Below are positions 1-7,606 of a stretch of 64,000 nucleotides of DNA, piece after piece. Source of the stretch: Methylophilus sp. 42 (GTDB taxonomy: Bacteria; Pseudomonadota; Gammaproteobacteria; Burkholderiales; Methylophilaceae); NCBI RefSeq assembly GCF_000384155.1, contig NZ_KB913031.1, forward strand, positions 310,001 to 374,000. The letters run 5' to 3'. A program made the position numbers and the translations under genes. The notes under the pieces are model-generated. The model was not told the DNA's origin. It ran no database searches and saw nothing but the letters and a program-made list of their open reading frames with translations. How positions within the stretch are numbered: position 1 is the stretch's first letter; the number at the start of each line of letters is the position of its first letter.

Positions 1-1029
1 TATACCTTTGGTAACCCGCTGGTGACTAAAATGCAGGATGGCCGCTGGGTAGTGCTGGTGACTTCGGGCTATAACAATGGCACCAATGCGCGTAAATTGA
101 ATGATGGTACATTGGTCGCTAACACGCCAACCGGGAATGGCGGCGGTTACCTGTATGTGCTCGATGCCAATACCGGCAGCGTGTTGAAAACTCTCTCTAC
201 CGGTGAAGGCAGTGCTGGCGAGCCTAGTGGCCTATCAAGAATCTCGGCCTATGCTGACCAGATGTTCGAAAATAACATGGCCTTGAATGTGTATGGTGGT
301 GATTTAAATGGCAACATCTGGCGCTTTAACATCAACACCAATGCAGTGACTAAAATTGCGACCTTACGTGATGGCGGCGGTAATGTGCAAAAAATCACTA
401 CCCAACCAGAGTTGGGTAAGGTCGACAATAACAAGGTGGTCATGGTGGGGACAGGGAAGTTTCTCGAACCGGCTGATTTGACAAACACCCCACAAAACTC
501 TGCATACACGTTTAAAGATAACGGGCAAACCACGGCGATCGGGCGTGCGCAACTGACGACGCAATCGCTGAGTGGTGATCGTGTCGTGACCTCGAGTGGG
601 ACGGTCAATTTTGATACCGGCTATGGCTGGGTGCTGGATTTCCCGGCGGGTGAGCGCGTTAACCTCGATCCACTGTTGTTAAATGGTGCACTCATGATGC
701 CAACCATGGTGCCCAGCAGCGAGGCCTGTAATGGCGCAGGGTATGGCTGGTTTAACTTCTTTAACTACAAAAAAGGCGGCTCTTTGCTAACCAGTGGCAT
801 CGTTTCCGAGCGCATGACTACCCCGGCGGTGGGCTTCAATATCGTTTATGACGGTAATGGCGTGCCACATGTGGTGGTGACGGGCAGTAATGACCCAACA
901 CCGCAGCAACTGAGTCTGGACGACCAAGTGTTTGGCCTCTCGGCGACGAGCAGGTCGACTGAGATTTTCAAGCAGAAGAACAATGGCAGCTATGGCACCA
1001 AGCAAAGCTGGCATGAGTTGATTCAGTAA
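1..1029 (+). CDS. pilY1: PilY1-type type IV pilus tip/assembly protein, C-terminal part
   Basis: The reading frame is open from base 1 (YTFGNPLVTK), so the gene starts before the window and only its last 343 codons are seen. The segment has the repeating beta-propeller style of the PilY1 C-terminal domain: GGGYLYVLDANTG, GGDLNGNIWRFNI and VVMVGTGKFLEP. In the family, PilY1 is exported, sits at the tip of the type IVa pilus and controls pilus extension, adhesion and surface sensing. A strong terminator follows 13 bp after the stop. The pilMNOPQ operon at about 44-49 kb would supply the assembly machinery. Partial only because of the window edge. Good confidence in family. Confidence 0.85.
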   Translation, partial: YTFGNPLVTKMQDGRWVVLVTSGYNNGTNARKLNDGTLVANTPTGNGGGYLYVLDANTGSVLKTLSTGEGSAGEPSGLSRISAYADQMFENNMALNVYGGDLNGNIWRFNINTNAVTKIATLRDGGGNVQKITTQPELGKVDNNKVVMVGTGKFLEPADLTNTPQNSAYTFKDNGQTTAIGRAQLTTQSLSGDRVVTSSGTVNFDTGYGWVLDFPAGERVNLDPLLLNGALMMPTMVPSSEACNGAGYGWFNFFNYKKGGSLLTSGIVSERMTTPAVGFNIVYDGNGVPHVVVTGSNDPTPQQLSLDDQVFGLSATSRSTEIFKQKNNGSYGTKQSWHELIQ

Positions 1030-1042
1030 GAGTGACACCATT

Positions 1043-1068
1043 AAAAAAGCCCCTAACGGGGCTTTTTT
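1043..1068 (+). terminator. Rho-independent terminator after pilY1
   Basis: A GCCCC stem with a TAAC loop and a GGGGC arm is flanked by six A and six T. It can stop transcription in both directions: the pilY1 message and the small gene at 1081-1173 on the other strand. Confidence 0.9.
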
Positions 1069-1080
1069 GTTACCTGCGGC

Positions 1081-1173
1081 TTATTTCACCCGTTGTGCAA
1101 ACACATACAAAATCAGGCAAATCGCTACAACAACGCCAATCAGGGTATAGATGCCTACCGCGCCTAAAAACAT
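1081..1173 (-). CDS. 30-residue single-span membrane peptide
   Basis: An ATG at 1173 is preceded by a perfect GGAGG five bases upstream, and the frame closes with TAA at 1083-1081. The product begins MFLGAVGIYTLIGVV and ends FAQRVK: one hydrophobic helix of about 22 residues with a positively charged C-terminus, the usual layout of small bitopic membrane proteins. I do not recognise the family. The strong ribosome binding site, clean topology and position just before a bidirectional terminator argue that it is a real gene. It could be a subunit-stabilising peptide of a membrane complex, but no partner is visible nearby. Confidence 0.6.
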   Translation of the reverse strand: MFLGAVGIYTLIGVVVAICLILYVFAQRVK

Positions 1174-1337
1174 GGTTGCCTCCAGTGATGGTGATGGTCG
1201 AAGGTTTATTTTAGGCAAACACCGGGGGTGTGTCTAGGCATGCCTGAAACGCGTGCCCAGAGGGGGATGTTGCAGAGGTCGTGCGTGAATTTGGTACAGA
1301 TTAGCCACGGCTGTGTGCCGGGCAACAATGCTTGGTG

Positions 1338-1493
1338 CTATACCACTTCCAGGGAGAGTTCTGCAGGTTTGTAGATTGCTTGAATATTATTGTCAGCCAC
1401 AATATCTTCAGCCAGGTACATAATATCCTGTGCAGTCATCAGCTCAGGCATGCTGGCGGTGTAGGTCAGTGGCTCATCTTGCCATTCGCTCAT
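1338..1493 (-). CDS. Small hypothetical protein (51 aa)
   Basis: The frame is open further upstream, but ATG 1493 has an AGGAAG site at proper distance (GGAAGAATC then ATG), so I take this start. The product begins MSEWQDEPLTYTASM and is acidic, with no membrane segment or signal peptide. The helix-like stretch MTAQDIMYLAEDIVADNN could be a small folded helix pair. It lies alone between a gene-free stretch and the gene at 1727. Not recognised; real by its ribosome binding site and clean frame, function unknown. Confidence 0.45.
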   Translation of the reverse strand: MSEWQDEPLTYTASMPELMTAQDIMYLAEDIVADNNIQAIYKPAELSLEVV

Positions 1494-1726
1494 GATTCTT
1501 CCTTTATTTGCTGGTATGTATAACTGTATTAACGTCATGCTTGGTCCATTCTTAAGTCGGGCATTCTGGTTTATGGCGGTTTTCCATATCACCATCGATT
1601 AAAACTATGTTAACCAGGCTGTGTGAAGATTTCGTGAAGTGAATGCATTGTTTAGATGACAGTGACCTTGCTATTCATCGGTCATGAAATGGCGCACAAT
1701 AAAAGGATTGAAAGCGAGGGTTGCGA

Positions 1727-2137
1727 ATGAAGACTTCAAGTGTGTTCGCTGTATTGGGGATTTTGTTGCTGGGATATACAGCGTTCTGGTACTGGCAATC
1801 GCTGACGGAGGTTGAGCCCAGTGGCCAGCAGAGTGAGGTTGCGCAAGCGATTAATCAGTGTGACCTGATTGCCAGCAAGGCTGCGGCTGAGTTGCCTGAG
1901 GTGTTGCCGTTTCAAAAGCTGGAGAAAGCGGCCAGGCAATCACGGGTGCTAGATCGCTGCATGCAGGATCGTGGCTATGCGCAGAATCCGGCCTGGGTGA
2001 CTCAAGCCAATCAGCAAGCGCCGCGTATCGCACATGAGCAGGGCATTTCTGAGGCTGAGGCTTATGAAACGCTACGGCGGCAGGCTATGTTAAAGGCGCA
2101 GCCTGGCGTGGCTGGCTATTGGCGTAAACCTGCTTGA
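1727..2137 (+). CDS. Hypothetical membrane-anchored protein (136 aa)
   Basis: Start ATG 1727 follows a GAGGG element; the two codons before it (TTG CGA) are unlikely to be used. Residues 5-25 (VFAVLGILLLGYTAFWYW) form an N-terminal membrane anchor or uncleaved signal. The rest is a predicted periplasmic, mostly helical domain with two cysteines (QCDLIAS and DRCMQDRGY) that may form a disulfide. The CMxxxGY pattern is seen in several small proteobacterial periplasmic proteins, but I cannot name the family. It converges on the DUF1993-like gene with a 4-bp gap. Confidence 0.55.
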   Translation: MKTSSVFAVLGILLLGYTAFWYWQSLTEVEPSGQQSEVAQAINQCDLIASKAAAELPEVLPFQKLEKAARQSRVLDRCMQDRGYAQNPAWVTQANQQAPRIAHEQGISEAEAYETLRRQAMLKAQPGVAGYWRKPA

Positions 2138-2141
2138 GTGA

Positions 2142-2645
2142 TTAGCGTTTTTGGCCGAGATAATCGGTTTTGCCAAGCGGTACACCGAGGTGGCGCAAAA
2201 TGTTATAAGCCGTGGTGGTGTGAAAATAGACGTTGGGAATGACCCATTTTTGCAGGTAGTCCAACCCGGTAAATGTCAGGTCCACTTTGCGGATCGTCAG
2301 CACGATTTCTTTGCTGTCAGCCCCCTCCAGCTGTTCTGGTTGGATTTGTGCCAGAAAATCTATGGTTTTATCGATTCTGGCGTACAGCATGTCAAAGCTG
2401 GTTTCATCATCGGCATATTGCGGAATTTCCAATCCGGCCAGTCTAGCGCCTGCACCTTTACTCATGTCGCTTACCAATTGCACTTGTCTGGTGAGCGGAT
2501 ACATATCGATGGCTAAACGGCTGTTCAGCAGCACTTCAGGCGCTACTTTCTTCTGCTCAGCATACAATTCACCTTGTTGCAGGATGTGTTTCAGGTTTTG
2601 CAATGTGCGCAGCAATGGCGCGATACTGACATCATATAAATGCAT
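2142..2645 (-). CDS. DUF1993 family protein
   Basis: A 167-residue soluble helical protein beginning MHLYDVSIAPLLRTLQNL and carrying FHTTTAYNILRHLGVPLGK near the C-terminus, the signature of DUF1993 (a DinB-like four-helix fold). FHxxTAYxILRHxGVxLGK is the most conserved part of the family. The biochemical role is not established. It lies 12 bp downstream of the 3' part of comM on the same strand, so in the uninterrupted chromosome it was probably co-transcribed with comM. The island now separates it from the comM promoter, leaving its expression dependent on a promoter inside the island end or the comM remnant. Confidence 0.75.
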   Translation of the reverse strand: MHLYDVSIAPLLRTLQNLKHILQQGELYAEQKKVAPEVLLNSRLAIDMYPLTRQVQLVSDMSKGAGARLAGLEIPQYADDETSFDMLYARIDKTIDFLAQIQPEQLEGADSKEIVLTIRKVDLTFTGLDYLQKWVIPNVYFHTTTAYNILRHLGVPLGKTDYLGQKR

Positions 2646-2657
2646 GGCGTAATCCTC

Positions 2658-3242
2658 TTAATAGTCATAACGCCGATATTGTAACGCTTCTGCAATGTGC
2701 GCATCACTCATGTGTTCTGCACCGGCCAGATCAGCGATAGTCCTGCCAACTTTGAGAATGCGGTGATAACTACGGGCGGATAATGAGAACTTGTGCATGG
2801 CAGTTTGTAACAGGTGGCTGGCTTGTTCACCGAGCTGGCAAACATCCGCAATCTCCAGCGGGCCTAGCATCGCGTTGGGCTTTTGCTGGCGTTGCATTTG
2901 CTGTTGTCTTGCCAGCGTCACGCGGGCGCACATACTGGCGCTGCTTTCACTAGACTGGTGCTGGCTCAACTCCTCTGATTTAAGGGCCGGGACATCTATA
3001 TTCATGTCAATGCGGTCAAGCAAGGGGCCGGAAAGCTTGTTTTTGTAACGTAAGATTTGTTCTGGTGTGCAACGGCAGCGCTGGTTGTAATGCCCGAAAT
3101 AGCCGCATGGGCAGGGATTCATCGCGGCAATCAACTGAAATTGTGCCGGAAAAGTGGCTTGCCTGGCGGCGCGTGAAATGGTGATGCTGCCATTTTCGAG
3201 CGGCTCGCGTAATACCTCCAGCACTTTGCGGTCAAACTCCGG
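2658..3242 (-). pseudogene. comM: comM, 3' part (C-terminal 194 codons), separated from its 5' part by the island
   Basis: The frame starts with PEFDRKVLEVLREPLENG and continues through ISRAARQATFPAQFQLIAAMNPCPCGYFG and the C-terminal Mg-chelatase-like domain to the stop at 2658. This is the second half of ComM/YifB, a hexameric AAA+ helicase that drives branch migration during natural transformation. An ATG at 3260 in the island end could start a 200-residue fragment, but that lacks Walker A and Walker B. The missing N-terminal 305 codons lie at 31631-32545. Joining 3242 to 31631 gives an unbroken FLDELPEFDRK. The gene is therefore split, not decayed. Confidence 0.93.
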
Positions 3243-3410
3243 CATTTTGCTTTTTACCATGCTTTACAATAAATGTAGTCCATATCTTGATAAGCCACTA
3301 CTTTTTTGTTGTATGCGAATTAACTGGAAACTCCTGAATGCGGTCGACAGTAATCCGGATCAGCTCGTGATGGAAGATAAAACTTACTGATTTTCTCTGC
3401 CAACGCTCTC

Positions 3411-3779
3411 TTAAAGGTCAATTTTAGCGTGCTTATTTTCTTCGGTAACCATTGATATCAACATGGCGAGATCTGTTTGATCAGTGTTTATTTGTTGATC
3501 TTCTGAAGACTCATTAAACAAACTTGAAATTAATTTGAGCTCCAGATCTTGTGGGGATAATCGGGCTATTGCCGCCAATTGATCGGCAGTTGGCAGGCCG
3601 TGATCAGAAGAGTATGCAATTTTTAACGAATTTCTTAAGCTAATGAGTACTAACTGAATCAACGCTTCAATAGATGTTGTACCAGTGATTGTCATGAGCG
3701 CATTAGCTGTTTCCAAGCTAACTGAGGTCTCAGTGTCGCTTTCAAAATGTATAGTTATTTGCGTAGAGTGCGCTTTCAT
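3411..3779 (-). CDS. Unknown protein (122 aa) coupled to HTH regulator
   Basis: The frame extends to 3791, but ATG 3779 overlaps the TGA of the upstream HTH gene as ATGA, the usual sign of translational coupling, so I choose it. The product begins MKAHSTQITIHFESDTETS, then has a helical middle (NALMTITGTTSIEALIQLVLISLRNSL) and an acidic C-terminal part. No signal peptide or membrane span. I do not recognise it. Strict coupling to a DNA-binding protein suggests a co-regulator or a toxin/antitoxin-type partner, which is inference only. It is the last gene before the island's left end. Confidence 0.55.
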   Translation of the reverse strand: MKAHSTQITIHFESDTETSVSLETANALMTITGTTSIEALIQLVLISLRNSLKIAYSSDHGLPTADQLAAIARLSPQDLELKLISSLFNESSEDQQINTDQTDLAMLISMVTEENKHAKIDL

Positions 3780-4150
3780 GTGAATCTGCATTCAAGGGTC
3801 ACTTGTTCGACAACAGCGCATACCACTTTAATACGCCTGAGACCCGGGTGGACTTTTTCTGTTACGATGATCATGCCTGCAGCTTGCATAGCATCAATAT
3901 CGCGCTTTACAGTGCTTCTATTTCGCTTAAGTCTTTTTGCTAGAGCAGTAATTGACCCAGGTTCTTTCTTGATAGCTCTGAATAAATTTAATCTTGCACC
4001 GGAAATTAGTTTTATAAGGTCACTTGGATCTTCAAACGTTAGAATTAGTTTACTGGGGGCTGGCTTACTTGCATCTAACGCTCTAGAAATGAGAACCCCT
4101 CTTTTGAAAAAGTCTGCATCAGATCCAGTTTTGATTGGGACTTTCTTCAT
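3776..4150 (-). CDS. Winged-helix transcriptional regulator (HVO_A0114/MarR-like)
   Basis: A 124-residue protein with a central winged-helix segment: LFRAIKKEPGSITALAKRL, then KRNRSTVKRDIDAMQAAGMI, a helix-turn-helix with a recognition helix typical of MarR/ArsR-like and HVO_A0114-type regulators. A basic C-terminal strand (HPGLRRIKVV) fits the wing. Start ATG 4150 has an AGGGA site six bases upstream. It lies 47 bp downstream of the unknown gene at 4198-4638 and overlaps the next gene by 4 bp. HVO_A0114-like regulators often pair with small toxin genes, but neither neighbour is a recognisable toxin here. Confidence 0.7.
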   Translation of the reverse strand: MKKVPIKTGSDADFFKRGVLISRALDASKPAPSKLILTFEDPSDLIKLISGARLNLFRAIKKEPGSITALAKRLKRNRSTVKRDIDAMQAAGMIIVTEKVHPGLRRIKVVCAVVEQVTLECRFT

Positions 4151-4197
4151 TTTTGTTCCCTTAAGGCGTGTAGAAGATTGAGCGCACTAATAACCAC

Positions 4198-4638
4198 TTA
4201 GCTGAACTTTAAGATTGTATCGAATTTAAGATTTAGTAAATCTCCACCAAACCCACCAAGATCGTAATCTAAAAACTTACCGATTTCAGTTTCAAATCGG
4301 TAAATAATATTCGCGTAATCTTCAATTTGGTAGATCGCTTTTGAAATCGACCTCAGCCTTTGAATAGACCAGCTTTCAGTCTTATTCAAATTAGCTGGGG
4401 TTACAATGTAAGTCTTCTCAATCTCATTCATGCTTGCAAAATGATGAAGATTAATTACATCACCAATTAGGTGAGTCGATCTGAAAGTCGCCTCCACAGA
4501 GCCCTTTTCAAATTGAGGTACCTCGCACATAAACCAGGGCGAAAACGAAATAAGTTCCACACCAGAGAAGTTAAATGAATCCTCCCAAAATGAAGGAATG
4601 AAGTTGTCTTTGTTGGCAATGAACATGAGGTCAAACAC
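4198..4638 (-). CDS. Unknown protein (142-146 aa), first gene of a small operon
   Basis: Open from GTG 4638; an in-frame ATG at 4626 is an alternative start and neither has a clear ribosome binding site. The product has aromatic-rich N-terminal strands (SGVELISFSPWFMCEVPQF), a middle with LIGDVINLHHFASM and a C-terminal helical part (RLRSISKAIYQIEDYANII). No membrane segment. Not recognised. It is followed by the winged-helix gene and its coupled partner, and is divergent from the XRE regulator at 4826, whose operator dyad lies between them. This arrangement fits a regulated accessory or toxin-antitoxin-like unit, but the sequence alone does not prove it. Confidence 0.5.
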   Translation of the reverse strand: MFDLMFIANKDNFIPSFWEDSFNFSGVELISFSPWFMCEVPQFEKGSVEATFRSTHLIGDVINLHHFASMNEIEKTYIVTPANLNKTESWSIQRLRSISKAIYQIEDYANIIYRFETEIGKFLDYDLGGFGGDLLNLKFDTILKFS

Positions 4639-4752
4639 AATATTATGAACAATATATCGTTCATTATCTCAGTATGTTATTCAAAGATATACTAATTCTT
4701 TAAATATAACAGCTTGCCATTAATAGTATAAATACATGGCCCACTCCTAAAT

Positions 4753-4783
4753 GACCAATATATTGCGTGGTTATATATTGGTC
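4753..4783. promoter_or_regulatory. Operator-like dyad upstream of XRE gene
   Basis: Perfect 11-bp inverted repeat GACCAATATAT (4753-4763) and ATATATTGGTC (4773-4783) with a 9-bp spacer. It lies between divergent genes (4638 leftward, 4826 rightward), the usual place for an autoregulatory XRE operator. It also decides the start of the next gene: the first in-frame ATG (4751) would put the operator inside the coding sequence. Confidence 0.6.
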
Positions 4784-4825
4784 GGTAAGCAAATATTCAA
4801 GCTTCCTTTTGACTGGAAGTTTGCT

Positions 4826-5107
4826 GTGGATATTAAACAAGCATTTGGGAAAACTTTCGCAAAAGCAAGAAAGAGTGCGAAGTTGGTACAAGACGATTTT
4901 GAGCAGGTTAGCTCAAGGTCTTACATTAGCTATATTGAGCGGGGTAAGGTTTCAATTAGTTTGGAAAAGTTAGATGAATTGTCTGAAGTCGTTGGTCTGC
5001 ATCCCGTCTCTTTATTGTTTCAGACTTACTTATCAACTGACAAAGATAATTCTGCGTTAGATTTGATTTCTAGGATTATGGCGGATCTTAAAAGATTTGA
5101 AGAGTAA
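4826..5107 (+). CDS. XRE-family HTH transcriptional regulator (93 aa)
   Basis: The HTH_3 fold is clear: VDIKQAFGKTFAKARKSAKL, then QDDFEQVSSRSYISYIERGK (recognition helix and turn) and SISLEKLDELSEVVGLHPV. The frame is open from ATG 4751, but GTG 4826 has a GGAAG six bases upstream and gives a protein that begins directly at the HTH, as in most small XRE regulators. The earlier ATG lies against the operator dyad with no ribosome binding site. Length and lack of a ligand domain suggest a local repressor for the divergent operon at 3411-4638. It converges on the peptidase gene with a 173-bp gap that holds no clear feature. Confidence 0.75.
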   Translation: MDIKQAFGKTFAKARKSAKLVQDDFEQVSSRSYISYIERGKVSISLEKLDELSEVVGLHPVSLLFQTYLSTDKDNSALDLISRIMADLKRFEE

Positions 5108-5280
5108 CCATTATGAAATGATTTCACTCTCACATCCTAACTGATAGCAGTTGCAAACTTCTATTGCCTGGAGCTTTGATTATGTGGCATAGAGCTTCCA
5201 ATTATTTACGATCTGTCGTTATACATTCGCATGTATCTTGCTGCATATTTTGAAGAAGTCTTTGCTACATTAAATGATCA

Positions 5281-6870
5281 TTAGGGCGTCCGGCCCCTGA
5301 TTGGCTCCAAAGGAGTGTTATCAGTGGTTTGAGTGCCCGACTTCACCAAGCCATCTTGGAACTGAAGGAATGTGCCAACCTCGATGATATCTAAGGGATA
5401 GTTTTTGTTTAGATAGAACATTAATATGGAGTTCGCAACTGTGTCGCCCGTTGGGTCGATTAACGCGAATGCTACTAAACTAGGGACTATGTTTTCTTTA
5501 TCGTGGGCACCGTAAACAGCTTTTAAGTGTAGCTCAAGTATCCATACTCGCTTAGGAAGATGCATCGTCCTAAGTTCGTCTTGCAGCTCTTTTGGCATAG
5601 TTGTTGTTGTTGCCCAGGTTCTGAGTTTCCGTTTTTCAACTAATAGAACTCTAATAGCAATATCTGATGCGGACAGTTCGAGTGCTTCTTTATCTGCAGC
5701 GGTAGCAAAGCCTTCATATATATCTGAAACGACAGTTAAACCAATACTTAACGCCTCCTCACCAGACATGAAAACATCAGCTGGTAACAATGGCAATGCG
5801 TACACCATTTGTTCCATTGAGTAACCTGTGCCACCTCCAGATGAAGAAGGAAACGGCATGTATGGACCAGAATTATCATTATTGATAATGAAGTCTGGAA
5901 TCCAACTCGAAGCATGTACTAACCTTAAATCTAGGCTTGCTGAATTTGAGACCTCTACCGTCTGGAATTCTGTGGTGTTGGCATTCCATGTATGGCCAAC
6001 TGCAACAACTGCATGTCCGCCAATTTTATGGATTAGTAGTAAAACGACTGGTATTTCAGATTCAATGTATGGGTGGATAGTTCGTTTTGCTGTTTGAACA
6101 TCAGCAGGATTCATGGCATCTAGGCTTTGGTTATGCCACTGCCCTAACCAAATAGAATGTGGAGAATAACCTGCTGACCTAATCGCTTCCATCATTTGAA
6201 TCTGAGTTAATCCTTGGCGATTCGGTTTGATACGTCCGTTGGCGTTATAGCGAGTAGCAGCATCTGTAATTTGTGCGGGATCGTGAGCTCGATCACCTTC
6301 CCGTTTACGGAGTGTTCTTAGGGCCATCCAAATGGAGGCTTGAGCACATGCGCCTACAGCATTATCTTGCTGCATAAATGGTGTTCCGAAGACAGACAAT
6401 TCTCTGCCCATAATATGCACAGGAAATTTATCGGCGCTTCGTATAAATCCAGGTACGACTTCTGAGCTTAAGATTGTCGCACCTACTGGACTCGTAATAA
6501 CTGGTCTGAGAGTAATAAAACCTAAATAATGTTCAGGTGGTGTCGAGTCAATATATTCCAGTTGGGTTAACTCGGTGGCTTTAGACTCTTTGAAGAAGTG
6601 CAGTCTTGTACAGTAGCGACTGACTTCATTGAATTGCTTGCTGTAGTACGAGCTATATTCTGCTAGAAAATCTGGATCAAGCACTTTGTGTTGAGCCATT
6701 ATGGTTATTGCGCCAGCCTGAAAAAGCGCTTCACAGCATTTTAGTAATGGATTCTGAGTGTCAACAGATTGTTGAGGTTTACGGCGTGAAATGGACTCAA
6801 GTTCTGAATATACAATACTCAGAAGAGAATTATAGTCCGTGATATTGTGAATTGTTATTCTTGGATCCAT
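5281..6870 (-). CDS. Papain/C39-like cysteine peptidase (529 aa)
   Basis: The central region has the cysteine-peptidase pattern: MQQDNAVGACAQASIWMAL around residue 190 (Q then C at a helix start) and IPVVLLLIHKIGGHAVVAVG around residue 280 (active-site His), followed by a strand with an Asn-rich turn. This spacing fits the papain-like C39 fold. N- and C-terminal regions (about 150 and 200 residues) are unassigned, and no signal peptide or membrane segment is seen, so it is probably cytoplasmic. The only usable start is ATG 6870, which directly follows the U-tract of a terminator hairpin and has no ribosome binding site. Neighbours are a 61-residue ORF and, further up, the Ubl/E1 operon, so a role in processing that Ubl is possible but unproven. 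Confidence 0.6.
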   Translation of the reverse strand: MDPRITIHNITDYNSLLSIVYSELESISRRKPQQSVDTQNPLLKCCEALFQAGAITIMAQHKVLDPDFLAEYSSYYSKQFNEVSRYCTRLHFFKESKATELTQLEYIDSTPPEHYLGFITLRPVITSPVGATILSSEVVPGFIRSADKFPVHIMGRELSVFGTPFMQQDNAVGACAQASIWMALRTLRKREGDRAHDPAQITDAATRYNANGRIKPNRQGLTQIQMMEAIRSAGYSPHSIWLGQWHNQSLDAMNPADVQTAKRTIHPYIESEIPVVLLLIHKIGGHAVVAVGHTWNANTTEFQTVEVSNSASLDLRLVHASSWIPDFIINNDNSGPYMPFPSSSGGGTGYSMEQMVYALPLLPADVFMSGEEALSIGLTVVSDIYEGFATAADKEALELSASDIAIRVLLVEKRKLRTWATTTTMPKELQDELRTMHLPKRVWILELHLKAVYGAHDKENIVPSLVAFALIDPTGDTVANSILMFYLNKNYPLDIIEVGTFLQFQDGLVKSGTQTTDNTPLEPIRGRTP

Positions 6871-6893
6871 AAAAAAGCCGTCCTATGACGGCT
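6871..6893 (-). terminator. Terminator or attenuator abutting the peptidase start codon
   Basis: On the minus strand a 7-bp stem AGCCGTC/GACGGCT with a 4-nt loop is followed by a run of U and then at once by the ATG of the peptidase gene (6870). It begins 17 bases after the stop of the 61-codon gene. It can end that message or attenuate transcription into the peptidase gene. Confidence 0.75.
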
Positions 6894-6910
6894 CTATTAT
6901 CCAATAAAAA

Positions 6911-7096
6911 TCAAAAGACTGTAATATTTAATGACTCTTCTACAGCCCGTCTTTGTTCATTACGAATTTCTTCAATTTTGGTCGAAATCTGATTAGAAAG
7001 ATTGTTTCGAATTTCCTGTGCTTTATCTTCAGGCATCGGAACGGTTTTGCTTTCACTCTTTGCTACTTCAAGAACGAATAAACCTAGATTAGACAT
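6911..7096 (-). CDS. Small charged protein (61 aa) upstream of the peptidase
   Basis: ATG 7096 has GGAG eight bases upstream (TTGGAGTTAACC before ATG) and is preferred over the codon at 7108. The product begins MSNLGLFVLEVAKSESKTV, then a highly charged amphipathic helix (EIRNNLSNQISTKIEEIRNE) and ends ESLNITVF. It has no cysteine and no membrane span. I do not recognise it. It is transcribed ahead of the peptidase gene but separated from it by a terminator hairpin, so it could be a substrate, inhibitor or chaperone of the peptidase, or a regulator. The strong ribosome binding site makes it very likely to be translated. Confidence 0.55.
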   Translation of the reverse strand: MSNLGLFVLEVAKSESKTVPMPEDKAQEIRNNLSNQISTKIEEIRNEQRRAVEESLNITVF

Positions 7097-7606
7097 GGTT
7101 AACTCCAATATTTAAGCATGATAACGACGCTTAATCTGTAAAGTTTAATAACTATGTTTTAATTTGAAACCTTAGATGAGATAAAGGTTTCTTGTTGTTA
7201 TTAAATAATCACGCAAAAAAATAGAGATTGCTATCAATCTCGACTTAAGTATCTATATTGTTTGCAAATTATCTCTTTGACAATTTTGGTTGTCAATAAC
7301 GGGACCTTGTGAATGCGATGACTTCGATGGCTGCGAATGGCGCTTAATCTTTAGGCGTTGCCTTATGGCGCGTGCGGAAGATTATTGGTGTAGTTAAGGT
7401 GGATTTTGGAAGATATCGGCTAAGAAGTGCGTTCATTTGCATTTTAGGCAGATGTTTATTCGATCTTTAAAAGATTCCGCTAATAATCTTTTAGAAAAAT
7501 GTATCTTTTTTGTAACAAGCGCAACAAATTCGATGAGTTTGGATCAGTTCGAAGAATTTTCAGTAAGAACAAGTTATTCGTTTGGAGCGATAACTTGTTC
7601 TTAGGG
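7097..7606. other. 510-bp non-coding stretch rich in hairpins
   Basis: No convincing ORF on either strand. Four dyads are visible: AAACCTT/AAGGTTT (7167-7190) in the probable leader of the 61-aa gene; GAGATTG-CTAT-CAATCTC (7224-7241); TTGACAA-TTTTGG-TTGTCAA (7277-7296); and a 14-bp perfect arm pair TAAGAACAAGTTAT/ATAACTTGTTCTTA (7564-7603) four bases after the stop of the DUF6527-like gene. The middle (7300-7460) is GC-richer and looks unlike its surroundings. A small RNA or a degraded insertion is possible. Confidence 0.5.
7215..7241 (-). terminator. Probable terminator of the Ubl/E1/DUF6527 operon
   Basis: Read on the minus strand, the GAGATTG/CAATCTC stem with a 4-nt loop is followed by TA and seven U (7215-7221). 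It is the best factor-independent stop downstream of the operon and separates it from the 61-aa/peptidase unit. Confidence 0.65.

Noticed and set aside
2658-3260. Stand-alone ATP-binding protein gene from ATG 3260
   Set aside because: It is the 3' part of comM; the first codons lie in the island end and Walker motifs are missing.
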